Positions 19,036 through 26,251 of a stretch of DNA of 36,338 nucleotides are shown piece after piece. This DNA is from Pseudomonas sp. PH1b. GTDB taxonomy: Bacteria; Pseudomonadota; Gammaproteobacteria; Pseudomonadales; Pseudomonadaceae. The notes under the pieces are model-generated. The model searched no databases and was not told the DNA's origin. It saw only the letters and a program-made list of their open reading frames with translations. Location of the stretch: NCBI RefSeq assembly GCF_000633395.1, contig NZ_AYMU01000021.1:1-36338 (forward strand), given 5' to 3'. The position numbers and the translations under genes were made by a program. Position 1 is the stretch's first letter. Every line of letters begins with the position of its first letter.

Positions 19036-19911
19036 ATGCGCCTGAGAGCCAGCGCCATTGCGTTCTGTGCCGGATTGCTGGTGAGCCAATGGGCCACCGC
19101 CGATGAGTTGCCGCAGCGTTGGGTCAGTGCTGGTGGAGCCTTGTCCGAGTGGGTGGCGGCCCTGGGGGCCGAGTCGAAACTGGTGGGCGTCGATACCACC
19201 AGCCAGCACCCGGCTTCTCTCAAGGCATTGCCGAGCATCGGTTATCAGCGCCAGTTGTCGGCCGAAGGCATCCTCAGCCTGCGACCGCAGATCCTAGTGG
19301 GCACCGAAGAGATGGGCCCGCCGCCAGTGCTGTCGCAGATACGCAGTGCCGGGGTCCAGGTCGAGCTGTTTTCCGCGCAAGCGGACCTGCCGACCCTGCA
19401 GCACACCCTGCAGCACCTGGGACAGCTTCTGGGGCGTGAGGGACAGGCCGCAGAGCTGTTTCAGGGATATCAACAGCAACTCGAACAGCAGAAGGCCTGG
19501 GTCGCCCAGGCCCAGGCGCAACAGGCTGCGCCCGGGGTGCTGCTGTTGCTCGGGCATGCCGGTGGAAAACCCCTGATAGCAGGCAAGGACACCGCTGCGG
19601 ACTGGTTGCTGCAGCAGGCGGGCGGACGCAATCTGGCGACTCATACCGGTTACAAGCCGTTTTCGGTGGAGTCCCTGGCGGGGTTGAACCCCCAGGTGCT
19701 GGTGTTCTCCGATCGCAGCCTGACCGGTGATGCGGCCCGTGCGGCCCTGTTCAAGGAGAATCCGGTATTGGCGGCCACGGCGGCGGCCAAGGCCGGGCGT
19801 GTGGTCGAGCTGGATCCGACCTTGCTGGTGGGCGGCCTGGGCCCCCGTCTGCCGGACAGCCTGAAGCGTCTGTCGACCGCGTTCTATCCCCAGGCCAAGC
19901 CGGCCCAATGA
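19036..19911 (+). CDS. phuT: Periplasmic heme-binding protein of heme ABC transporter
   Basis: This 291-residue substrate-binding protein (HmuT/PhuT, cluster A-II, TroA-like fold) carries heme across the periplasm to the PhuUV permease. A signal peptide is clear: MRLRAS, a hydrophobic stretch and a probable cut after ATA-22. Domain text such as RWVSAGGALSEWVAALG, ESKLVGVDTTS and LPSIGYQRQLSAEGILSLRPQ is typical. I start at ATG 19036, preceded by AAGGAAA; the open frame upstream lacks a signal. It heads an operon phuT-U-V-W with overlaps between the first three genes. The receptor gene phuR and the heme-handling gene phuS are not in the window. Confidence 0.95.
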   Translation: MRLRASAIAFCAGLLVSQWATADELPQRWVSAGGALSEWVAALGAESKLVGVDTTSQHPASLKALPSIGYQRQLSAEGILSLRPQILVGTEEMGPPPVLSQIRSAGVQVELFSAQADLPTLQHTLQHLGQLLGREGQAAELFQGYQQQLEQQKAWVAQAQAQQAAPGVLLLLGHAGGKPLIAGKDTAADWLLQQAGGRNLATHTGYKPFSVESLAGLNPQVLVFSDRSLTGDAARAALFKENPVLAATAAAKAGRVVELDPTLLVGGLGPRLPDSLKRLSTAFYPQAKPAQ

Positions 19912-20945
19912 GTCGTCTGGTCAAACCAAGAGCGTTGTTTCTCGGGCTGGGCGCCCTGTGCCTCCTGGCCATCTGGTTGTCTCTGGCCCTGGGGCCGGTC
20001 AGTCTGCCGTTGTTCGATACCTTGCGTGCCGCCCTGCGGTTGCTGGGGCTACCGATCGATGGGCAGGGGCTGGAACAGGCTGAGCTGATCCTTGGGCAGA
20101 TCCGTCTGCCACGGACGCTGCTGGGGCTGGCTGTAGGCGGAGTCCTGGCCTTGTCCGGGGTGGCCATGCAGGGGCTGTTTCGCAATCCCCTGGCGGATCC
20201 GGGGCTGGTGGGAGTGTCCAGCGGTGCCGCATTGGGCGCAGCCGTCGCGATTGTCGGTGGCTCGATGTTCGGTGGCCTGCCAGAGGCCATTGGCCCCTAT
20301 CTGCTTTCACTCTGTGCCTTTCTGGGTGGGCTGGGAGTGACGGCGCTGGTCTATCGCCTGGGACGGCGCAATGGCCAGACCCACGTCGCGACCATGCTGC
20401 TGGCGGGGATCGCGTTAACCGCCCTGGCCGGTTCGGCCGTGGGGCTGTTCACCTATCTGGCGGATGATGCCACCCTGCGCACCTTGACCTTCTGGAACCT
20501 GGGCAGCCTCAACGGCGCCAGTTATCAGCGCCTGTGGCCGTTGCTGCTGGTGACCACCGCGGTGGCGCTGTGGTTGCCGCGCCGGGCCAAGGCGCTGAAT
20601 GCGCTGCTGCTGGGGGAGTCCGAGGCCAAGCACCTGGGGATCGATGTTGAAGGGCTCAAGCGCGAACTGGTGTTCTGTACCGCCCTGGGTGTGGGCGCCG
20701 CGGTTGCTGCTGCGGGGATGATCGGCTTTGTTGGTCTGGTGGTGCCGCATCTGGTGCGTCTGTTGTCGGGGCCGGATCATCGGACCTTGCTGCCCGCATC
20801 GATCCTCGCGGGAGCCAGCCTGCTGCTGCTGGCGGACCTGGTGGCTCGCCTGGCGTTGGCGCCGGCCGAGCTGCCTATCGGGATTGTCACTGCATTCATT
20901 GGTGCGCCGTTCTTTCTGTATCTGTTGTTGCGAGGGCGAGCCTGA
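19908..20945 (+). CDS. phuU: Heme ABC transporter permease
   Basis: This 345-residue FecCD-family inner-membrane permease has about nine to ten hydrophobic segments. The family motif SGVAMQGLFRNPLADPG (about 83-99) is intact, and GLVVPHLVRLLSGPDHR near the C-terminus includes the coupling-helix region that contacts the ATPase. It overlaps phuT by four bases (ATGA) and is joined to phuV by TGATG, so translation is coupled along the operon. It is likely a homodimer working with PhuT and PhuV. Confidence 0.96.
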   Translation: MSRLVKPRALFLGLGALCLLAIWLSLALGPVSLPLFDTLRAALRLLGLPIDGQGLEQAELILGQIRLPRTLLGLAVGGVLALSGVAMQGLFRNPLADPGLVGVSSGAALGAAVAIVGGSMFGGLPEAIGPYLLSLCAFLGGLGVTALVYRLGRRNGQTHVATMLLAGIALTALAGSAVGLFTYLADDATLRTLTFWNLGSLNGASYQRLWPLLLVTTAVALWLPRRAKALNALLLGESEAKHLGIDVEGLKRELVFCTALGVGAAVAAAGMIGFVGLVVPHLVRLLSGPDHRTLLPASILAGASLLLLADLVARLALAPAELPIGIVTAFIGAPFFLYLLLRGRA

Positions 20946-21712
20946 TGTTGCGAGTGGAGAACCTGCACGTCCGACGTGGTGGCAAAGACGTATTGGCCGG
21001 TATCGATCTGCAGCTGTTGCCCGGGGAAGTACTAGGGGTGCTGGGGCCCAATGGTGCGGGTAAAAGCAGCCTGCTGGGGGCCTTGAGTGGCGAGCTGGCA
21101 GCCCACCAGGGCCGGGTATCGCTGGATCAGCGTGAGCTGGCGCAGTGGGAAGGGGCGTTGCGCGCGCAACGGTTGGCCGTGCTGCCCCAGGCGTCCAGCC
21201 TGGATTTCGCCTTTCGAGTCGAAGAAGTGGTGGGGCTGGGAAGGTTGCCCCATCAGAGTGGCCGTGCGCGTGATGAAGAGATCGTCAATGCTGCGCTTGA
21301 GGCGGCCGATGTCACCCACCTGTGGGGACGCAGCTACTTGGCGCTGTCGGGAGGCGAGCGCCAGCGAGTGCACCTGGCTCGGGTCCTGGCGCAACTATGG
21401 CCGGGACAAGCGGGGCATAACTTGCTGCTCGACGAGCCCACCTCGGCTCTCGACCCCTTGCACCAGCACGTTACATTGCAAGCCATTCGGGCGTTTGCCG
21501 ATCGCGGTGCGGCGGTGCTGATCATTCTCCATGACCTGAATCTGGCAGCACGCTACTGTGATCGCGTGCTGTTGCTGGAGGGCGGGCGCCCCCATTCGCT
21601 CGGGACGCCGGCTGCGGTGCTGCGTCCTGAACCGTTGAAAGAGGTATTTGGCCTGGAAGTCCTGGTGCAGGAGCATCCTGAACGGGGGCATCCGTTGATC
21701 ATTGCCCGTTGA
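20945..21712 (+). CDS. phuV: Heme ABC transporter ATP-binding protein
   Basis: This 255-residue ATPase energises PhuU. Walker A GPNGAGKS (34-41), signature LSGGE (134-138), Walker B LLLDEPTSALD (about 160-170) and H-loop H196 are all intact. Length and motif spacing fit HmuV/PhuV. Its ATG at 20945 shares a base with the phuU stop. The gap to phuW is 24 bases. Confidence 0.96.
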   Translation: MLRVENLHVRRGGKDVLAGIDLQLLPGEVLGVLGPNGAGKSSLLGALSGELAAHQGRVSLDQRELAQWEGALRAQRLAVLPQASSLDFAFRVEEVVGLGRLPHQSGRARDEEIVNAALEAADVTHLWGRSYLALSGGERQRVHLARVLAQLWPGQAGHNLLLDEPTSALDPLHQHVTLQAIRAFADRGAAVLIILHDLNLAARYCDRVLLLEGGRPHSLGTPAAVLRPEPLKEVFGLEVLVQEHPERGHPLIIAR

Positions 21713-21736
21713 CCTGAAACCTGGGGAGAAGAAAGG

Positions 21737-22594
21737 ATGCGTGCACTCCTGCTGCTGGCAATCCTGCTGGCCGGCTGTCGGAGCTCGCTCGAGCTCTTGC
21801 CGCCTCCGGTGGAGGATTATTCCGGCAATATCATCGATCTGCGCAGTGGTCAGGTGCTTGCCCCGGACGAACTGGTGGCGCGCCTGGCCGTTATCCCGCG
21901 GGTGATCGTCGGCGAACAGCACGACAATGCCGACCACCATGCCGTGCAATTGTGGTTGTTGCGTTCAATGGTCGTGGCGCGACCTCAGGGCAGCCTGCTA
22001 CTGGAAATGCTCAATCCCGATCAGCAGCCAAAAGTCGATGCGCTGAAGCGTTCTCTTGAGGGTGCTCGCCTGCCTGATGATCTGCCCGGCCTGCTGGCCT
22101 GGCAGCCAGGCTGGCAGTGGAGCCTTTACGGTCCGTTGGTGGGGTATGCGCTAAGGCAGCCCTACCCGTTGCTTGCTGCCAACCTGGATCGCCAGGAAGT
22201 GCGAGAAGTCTACGGGCGCGCGCCATTGCTCTCGGGGGAGCGGGCCGGCGCTCCTGCGGTGACAGAGGCCTTGTCGACGCAGATCCGTGAATCCCATTGT
22301 GGCTTGCTGCCCGATAGCCAGGTGCCGGCCATGCTTGCCGTGCAGCAGCAGCGTGATCGGCGGATGGCCGAGCGACTGCTGGCGGCACCGACCCCGGCCC
22401 TGTTGTTTGCTGGAACCTTCCACGGGCGCAAGGACCTCGGGGTGCCCTTGCATGTGGCGGATCTGGACCAGAAGCAGGAAGTCGTGGTGTTGATCCTGGC
22501 GGAGCGGGGCACTCCGGTGGCGGCCTCGTCCGCCGACTTTGTCTGGTACACACCGGCCCAGCCGGCCAAGGATTATTGCGCGGCATTGCGGTGA
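21737..22594 (+). CDS. phuW: ChaN-family heme-associated lipoprotein
   Basis: This 285-residue lipoprotein of the ChaN family has some members that bind paired heme groups at the outer membrane. The lipobox LLAGC puts the lipidated cysteine at C14. VIVGEQHDNADHHAVQ (57-72) is the family hallmark, with histidines suited to metal or heme binding. A good ribosome binding site (GGGGAGAAAGG) precedes the ATG. By position after phuV it corresponds to P. aeruginosa phuW. No plus-strand terminator is visible after it, so readthrough would run antisense into prrF. Confidence 0.92.
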   Translation: MRALLLLAILLAGCRSSLELLPPPVEDYSGNIIDLRSGQVLAPDELVARLAVIPRVIVGEQHDNADHHAVQLWLLRSMVVARPQGSLLLEMLNPDQQPKVDALKRSLEGARLPDDLPGLLAWQPGWQWSLYGPLVGYALRQPYPLLAANLDRQEVREVYGRAPLLSGERAGAPAVTEALSTQIRESHCGLLPDSQVPAMLAVQQQRDRRMAERLLAAPTPALLFAGTFHGRKDLGVPLHVADLDQKQEVVVLILAERGTPVAASSADFVWYTPAQPAKDYCAALR

Positions 22595-22618
22595 TGATCG
22601 CGATGCCTTTTTACGGAC

Positions 22619-22645
22619 AAAAAAAGACCCGGCAAGAGCCGGGTC
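22619..22645 (-). terminator. PrrF terminator
   Basis: GACCCGGC (22626-22633) and GCCGGGTC (22638-22645) form an 8-bp stem with a 4-base loop, followed on the minus strand by TTTTTTT (22619-22625). A classic Hfq-sRNA end. The plus strand has no T run, so it does not serve phuW well. Confidence 0.92.
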
Positions 22646-22733
22646 AAATAACCGTGATTAGCCTGATGAGGAGATAATCTGAGAGTCCGAACCACTGGTC
22701 TTCCAGGTTATCCAACTGATCTCGCGACCAGTT
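22619..22733 (-). ncRNA. prrF: PrrF iron-responsive small RNA
   Basis: A minus-strand transcript of 115 nt begins AACTGGTCGCGAGATCAG, contains the hallmark core TTATCTCCTCATCAGG and GCTAATCACGG, and ends with GACCCGGC-TCTT-GCCGGGTC followed by seven T residues. This matches PrrF1/PrrF2 as I remember them, the Pseudomonas functional analogs of RyhB. With Hfq they repress mRNAs for iron-rich enzymes such as succinate dehydrogenase and aconitase when iron is low. A Fur box and sigma-70 promoter sit immediately upstream. In P. aeruginosa two tandem copies lie in this same phuW-cbpA gap; here there is one. Confidence 0.95.
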
Positions 22734-22735
22734 GT

Positions 22736-22767
22736 GATAATCATAACGATTCTCATTTCGAAGTCAA
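22736..22767 (-). promoter_or_regulatory. prrF promoter with overlapping Fur box
   Basis: The Fur box GATAATCATAACGATTCTC (22736-22754) matches 14 of 19 consensus positions. On the minus strand the -35 is TTGACT (22762-22767) and the -10 is TATGAT (22740-22745), spaced by 16 bases, with the start expected at 22733. The Fur box covers the -10, so Fur-Fe would block RNA polymerase directly. Confidence 0.9.
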
Positions 22768-22829
22768 CAAAGCTTTTTCAGTTTTTGCATATTTCGCCAA
22801 ACGCTTGTTTGGATCCTCGTAAACCGACC

Positions 22830-23630
22830 TCAGTCCGGCTGGTTCAGGGCTATGAGCCGGGTCACTTCCTTGTTCAGCAGGTCAATGCGCCGGGCCATGC
22901 TTTCAATCAGGCTGTGGGCGATCCGCGGGTTGCTCTGGGTCAGACTGAGAAACTGCTCCTTGGGGATCAGCATGACCGTACTGGGTTCACTGGCAATGAC
23001 GCTGGCACTGCGTTTTTCTCCGGTAAAGACGGCCATGGCGCCGAAAATCTCGTCCTTGGGGACATCGCCCACTTTGTGCCCGTCGACGAAGGCCTCTGCC
23101 CGGCCTTCGAGAATCACGAACACATGATCGGCCTCATCACCTTGGGCAATCAGCAGCTCGCCGGTTTCCACCCGTTTGAAGCCGTTGCTGCTGCGCAGCT
23201 CCGGCGGCTTCAGACGGGCGACGGCATCGGACAGCAAAGCCGTCTGGCCAATCAGGTATTGCAGCAGCAGCTCCGAGCGTTGTTCATCGGCATAGATATG
23301 CCGGAACACTTCGGTCCTCAGGTAGGGAATCAGCTGTAGCGGGGTGTCGCATCCCAGTTGCCACTGCGGATGCTCGATGCCGCGCCGCAACCCTACCAGG
23401 TCGCCCTCGTGCAGATAAAACAGGGGGCGCTCTTCGACACGGGCCTGGATCACGCCACTGTCCAGCAGGAACAACTGGTGCCCGGGCAAAGCGCCGGAGA
23501 GATCGGCCACTGGGGCTAGATCCAGCGTCGGACCAGCAGGCGAGAGGCCTTCCAGCATTTGGGCTGGAAGGCTCTGCAGCCGATTGATCAAGGCATCGGC
23601 GTAGGCCGGTTGCTCGCCCAATAGATACAT
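22830..23630 (-). CDS. cbpA: Cyclic-nucleotide-binding protein CbpA
   Basis: This 266-residue protein has a degenerate N-terminal region and a clear C-terminal cNMP-binding domain (about 140-245). The phosphate-binding cassette reads FGAMAVFTGEKRSASV (196-211): the arginine that meets the phosphate is kept (R207) but the usual glutamate of FGE is alanine (A198), which normally contacts the ribose. There is no helix-turn-helix, so it is not a CRP-like regulator. In P. aeruginosa the gene at this place (PA4704) is cbpA, a cAMP-induced polar protein. The weak ribosome binding site and 13-base gap suggest co-transcription with the upstream tfoX-like gene. Confidence 0.85.
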   Translation of the reverse strand: MYLLGEQPAYADALINRLQSLPAQMLEGLSPAGPTLDLAPVADLSGALPGHQLFLLDSGVIQARVEERPLFYLHEGDLVGLRRGIEHPQWQLGCDTPLQLIPYLRTEVFRHIYADEQRSELLLQYLIGQTALLSDAVARLKPPELRSSNGFKRVETGELLIAQGDEADHVFVILEGRAEAFVDGHKVGDVPKDEIFGAMAVFTGEKRSASVIASEPSTVMLIPKEQFLSLTQSNPRIAHSLIESMARRIDLLNKEVTRLIALNQPD

Positions 23631-23643
23631 AAGGTTCTGCCGG

Positions 23644-23916
23644 TCAGTTTTTATGACGAGTGGAAATGGCGTCCAACTGCTTGTTCAGCGCCTCTTTGCG
23701 TTCGGCAGGGAGATCGTTCCAGTGCATGTCCATCAATGCGCCTTCGATGGCATACAGGAGAACCTTGGAGGCACGAAAGCCGCGGGTGCGCACTGCCCGA
23801 TAAGCATCCACTGCGCCCAGGCGACGCAAGTCGGAAGCACTGTGGATGCCCACTGCATGCAGCCATTGTGCGGATGTCTTGCCAAGGTTCTTCAAGTGTT
23901 GCAGTTCATCATTCAT
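23644..23916 (-). CDS. TfoX/Sxy C-terminal-domain protein
   Basis: This 90-residue protein consists only of the TfoX C-terminal domain: LKNLGKTSAQWLHAVGIHSASDLRRLGAV is the helix-hairpin-helix-like start typical of the family, followed by AYRAVRTRGF and LYAIEGALMDMHW. Full-length TfoX/Sxy controls competence in Haemophilus and Vibrio; stand-alone C-terminal domains are common in Pseudomonas and have no settled function. A strong ribosome binding site (AGGAGG) precedes the ATG at 23916. Probably co-transcribed with cbpA. Confidence 0.88.
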   Translation of the reverse strand: MNDELQHLKNLGKTSAQWLHAVGIHSASDLRRLGAVDAYRAVRTRGFRASKVLLYAIEGALMDMHWNDLPAERKEALNKQLDAISTRHKN

Positions 23917-24061
23917 TAAGCCTCCTGGCGATGGCCGAATGGTGAGTGGGCAGCCTCAAAGGAGTGTAGCGCTCAGTAGAAAACGCGCTGTTCTTTGGTC
24001 GGTTTGGACGCAAATGCTTCTAAGGCGGGCACATCGGGGCCCGGAAAGCCTTGAAAGAGGA

Positions 24062-24091
24062 GGGAGGAGGGGGGGAAGCGAGGGAGCGGGG
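24062..24091 (+). other. G-rich tract fitting a G-quadruplex
   Basis: Four runs of three or more G (24062-24064, 24069-24075, 24082-24084, 24088-24091) are separated by 4, 6 and 3 bases, which satisfies the canonical G3+N1-7 rule. The tract lies on the plus strand between the tfoX-like and pentapeptide-repeat genes, both transcribed from the minus strand, so the G-rich strand is the non-template... opposite of the RNA: the transcript would be C-rich here. Confidence 0.5.
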
Positions 24092-24141
24092 ATCCACAGT
24101 CCGGCGCGAAGTGGGCACCGGACAGGGCAGGACGAACTGGC

Positions 24142-24486
24142 CTAGCGGGTGCGGTAACGCAGGCGGGTGCCGAAATTGACTGACATGAGAATCTCGTCGG
24201 CACTCAGTTCTACCGGGAAGTAGGCACCGGAAATCTGTGCATGGGCTAGGCTGGCACCTTCCATGGAGGAGTGTCTGAGATCCAGGCCGCGCAGATCGGC
24301 AGAGCGGAAATAAGCATCGGTGAAGTCGACACCTTCGGCGTTCAGTTCCCGCAGATCGAGGCCCCGGAAGTCACCGCTTCGCATGTCGATGGGCTGATCC
24401 TTCGGACGTTCGCGGTTGAAGCCGACGATGTCGTCTTTATGCAGCAGGGCGTAAAGCGGAGTATCGAGAAGTTTTGGTTGGCTCAT
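24142..24486 (-). CDS. Pentapeptide-repeat protein
   Basis: This 114-residue protein contains a short run of A(D/N)LXX-type pentapeptide repeats (about 37-90: GDFRGLDLRELNAEG, VDFTDAYF, ADLRGLDLRH, ASLAHAQ). Such repeats fold into a right-handed beta-helix. At about ten repeats it is much shorter than gyrase-protecting Qnr proteins, so a DNA-mimic role is not implied. No signal peptide or membrane segment is seen. I start at ATG 24486 (MSQPKLLDTP); the frame is open to 24531 but without better support. The ribosome binding site is weak. Confidence 0.85.
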   Translation of the reverse strand: MSQPKLLDTPLYALLHKDDIVGFNRERPKDQPIDMRSGDFRGLDLRELNAEGVDFTDAYFRSADLRGLDLRHSSMEGASLAHAQISGAYFPVELSADEILMSVNFGTRLRYRTR

Positions 24487-24535
24487 GGCGACGTCATCCG
24501 TGTTGGATTTATGACGCCAGTATAGTGCCACTATT

Positions 24536-24572
24536 TTTCAGCCGTGAAGTCTTTGCCGCTTCACGGCTGAAA
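24536..24572. repeat. Perfect 14-bp inverted repeat
   Basis: TTTCAGCCGTGAAG (24536-24549) and CTTCACGGCTGAAA (24559-24572) are exact complements around a 9-base loop. It sits 8 bases after the stop of the kinase/ATPase gene and about 50 bases before the pentapeptide gene. Neither strand has a T run beyond the stem, so it is not a standard terminator, though it may still end transcription or protect the 3' end. Confidence 0.75.
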
Positions 24573-24579
24573 TAGTCGA

Positions 24580-26136
24580 TTACAGGCCGGGGAGACGCTG
24601 GCGAATGTTGGCGACCAGGGCGTCCAGGCTACCGCTTTCGTTGGTTTCGACGCGTTTGCTGCGCAACAGTTCTTCGTCGGTCAAGGCTTCGCGAGTGGCT
24701 TGCTGGGTCGCGATCACTTCCAGGGTGGCATCGGACGGATCGTTTTGATCGGCCTGGCGTTGCGCCAGCCAGCTGGCGATCACCGCCTCAGGTGCATTGC
24801 AGTCGATGATCAGGCACGGCGTCCCGGTGGCTTCGGCGACCTTGGCCGCGGCATATCGTTGGGCGCGTTTGAGGTAGGTGGCATCGATCACCACCGGGAA
24901 GCCGGCGCGCAGGATGATTTCGGCCACTTCATGCAGGCGAGTGTAGGTGGCATTGCTGGCCTCGCTGCTGTAGATGCCGGCATGCACGTCATTGGGTACT
25001 TGCTGCTCGCCGAACAGGCGCTTGCGCTCCACGTCCGAGCGCAGGCGAATAGCGCCCAAGGCTTCCACCAGGCGCATGGCCACGCTGCTCTTGCCGACCG
25101 CCGAGACACCCGAGGTGATGGCCAGGAAACGCGAGGGAATGGTGCTGTAGCTTTCCGCCAGGTTGGCGTAGTTGCGGTACTGGCGCAGGGTGGTGGCGCG
25201 CTGTACCGGAGTGGCATCGGCAGGCATGCTGAACAGGCTGACCTTGGCGCGCACCAGGGCGCGATAGGCTTTGTAGAAGTTGAGCAGCTCAAGGCCCTGG
25301 TAGTCGCCGGTCAGCTCCAGGTATTGGCTGATGAAACGCCGTGCCAGGCTTTTCAGGCCACGGTCTTCCAAGTCCATGGCGAGGAAGCCGGTATCGGCGT
25401 ACACATCGGTGAAACGGAACGGTTCGTTGAATTCGATGCAGTCGAAAATCACCACCTTGCCGTTGATGAGGGTGGCGTTGCCCAGGTGGATATCGCCGTG
25501 GCACTCGCGAATGAAGCCTTCGCTCTTGCGTTGAGCCAGCAGTGGCTTGAGGCGCTCGTAACTGGCTTCAGCCCAGGCTTCCAGGGCTTCGAGCTGCTGC
25601 AAGTCGGCCTTGTCGCTGAGGAATGGACGAATCTGCTCGAAGTTCTGACGCACCGGGGCCATCACGCTTTCTGGGGTCCCTGCCTCGTGGTCGGCCGGCA
25701 CCTTGGGGGCGCTGAGGTGGAACTGGGCGATCTGCTGGGCCATCTCGTCGATGTGGGCAGTGGTCAGTTCGCTGTTGGCTTGCAGGGTGCTGAGCAACTG
25801 GCTCTGGGGAAACTGGCGCATTTTCAGGACGTATTCGATGGCCGCGCCGCTGCCGCCCAGTTCTGGGGCCTCGCTGCTGCCGGTGATGGGCAGCACTTCC
25901 AGGTACAGGTCATCGGTCAGACGCTGGTTCAGGCGCAGTTCTTCAGAGCAGAAGTGTTCGCGAGCATCCAGGCTGGTGAAGTCAAGGAAGCCGAAGTTGA
26001 CCGGCTTCTTCACTTTATAGGCAAAGGGACCGGTGAGCAGCACCCAGGAAATGTGGGTTTCGATGACCTGGAACCCATCTACGGGATGCGGGTACAAAGC
26101 GGGGTTTTGCAGGGCTGCGATCAGGGACTGGCTCAC
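24580..26136 (-). CDS. Aminoglycoside-phosphotransferase-like kinase fused to a P-loop kinase/ATPase
   Basis: This 518-residue two-domain protein. The N-terminal half is APH/choline-kinase-like, with the Brenner motif HGDIHLGN (213-220) and the metal site FDCIE (231-235). The C-terminal third (from about 338) is a P-loop NTPase of the zeta-toxin/shikimate-kinase-like AAA_33 type, with GVSAVGKSS (343-351) and RSDVERKRL (366-374). I choose the GTG at 26136 because GAAGGAT stands 7 bases upstream and the family begins about here; the frame is open to 26331 but overlaps the mrcB start. It diverges from mrcB across 115 bases. The substrate is unknown. The annotation aminoglycoside phosphotransferase reflects fold only, not resistance. 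Confidence 0.88.
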   Translation of the reverse strand: MSQSLIAALQNPALYPHPVDGFQVIETHISWVLLTGPFAYKVKKPVNFGFLDFTSLDAREHFCSEELRLNQRLTDDLYLEVLPITGSSEAPELGGSGAAIEYVLKMRQFPQSQLLSTLQANSELTTAHIDEMAQQIAQFHLSAPKVPADHEAGTPESVMAPVRQNFEQIRPFLSDKADLQQLEALEAWAEASYERLKPLLAQRKSEGFIRECHGDIHLGNATLINGKVVIFDCIEFNEPFRFTDVYADTGFLAMDLEDRGLKSLARRFISQYLELTGDYQGLELLNFYKAYRALVRAKVSLFSMPADATPVQRATTLRQYRNYANLAESYSTIPSRFLAITSGVSAVGKSSVAMRLVEALGAIRLRSDVERKRLFGEQQVPNDVHAGIYSSEASNATYTRLHEVAEIILRAGFPVVIDATYLKRAQRYAAAKVAEATGTPCLIIDCNAPEAVIASWLAQRQADQNDPSDATLEVIATQQATREALTDEELLRSKRVETNESGSLDALVANIRQRLPGL

Positions 26137-26237
26137 GGGCGATCCTTCAGAGTCGGGAAAATCGAGGGCGTCATTATGGCCGCTGCAGGCGCTAAGGCAA
26201 ACCTCGGTCGGCACATGTTGAGGATGAATAAAGTGCG

Positions 26238-26243
26238 TATAAT
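26238..26243 (+). promoter_or_regulatory. Candidate -10 box at the mrcB start
   Basis: A perfect TATAAT ends 8 bases before the mrcB ATG (26252), so transcription from it would start at or next to the start codon. The -35 region is poor (TTGAGG lies too close). No Shine-Dalgarno lies between the box and the ATG. Confidence 0.45.
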
Positions 26244-26251
26244 CCGCCGCC

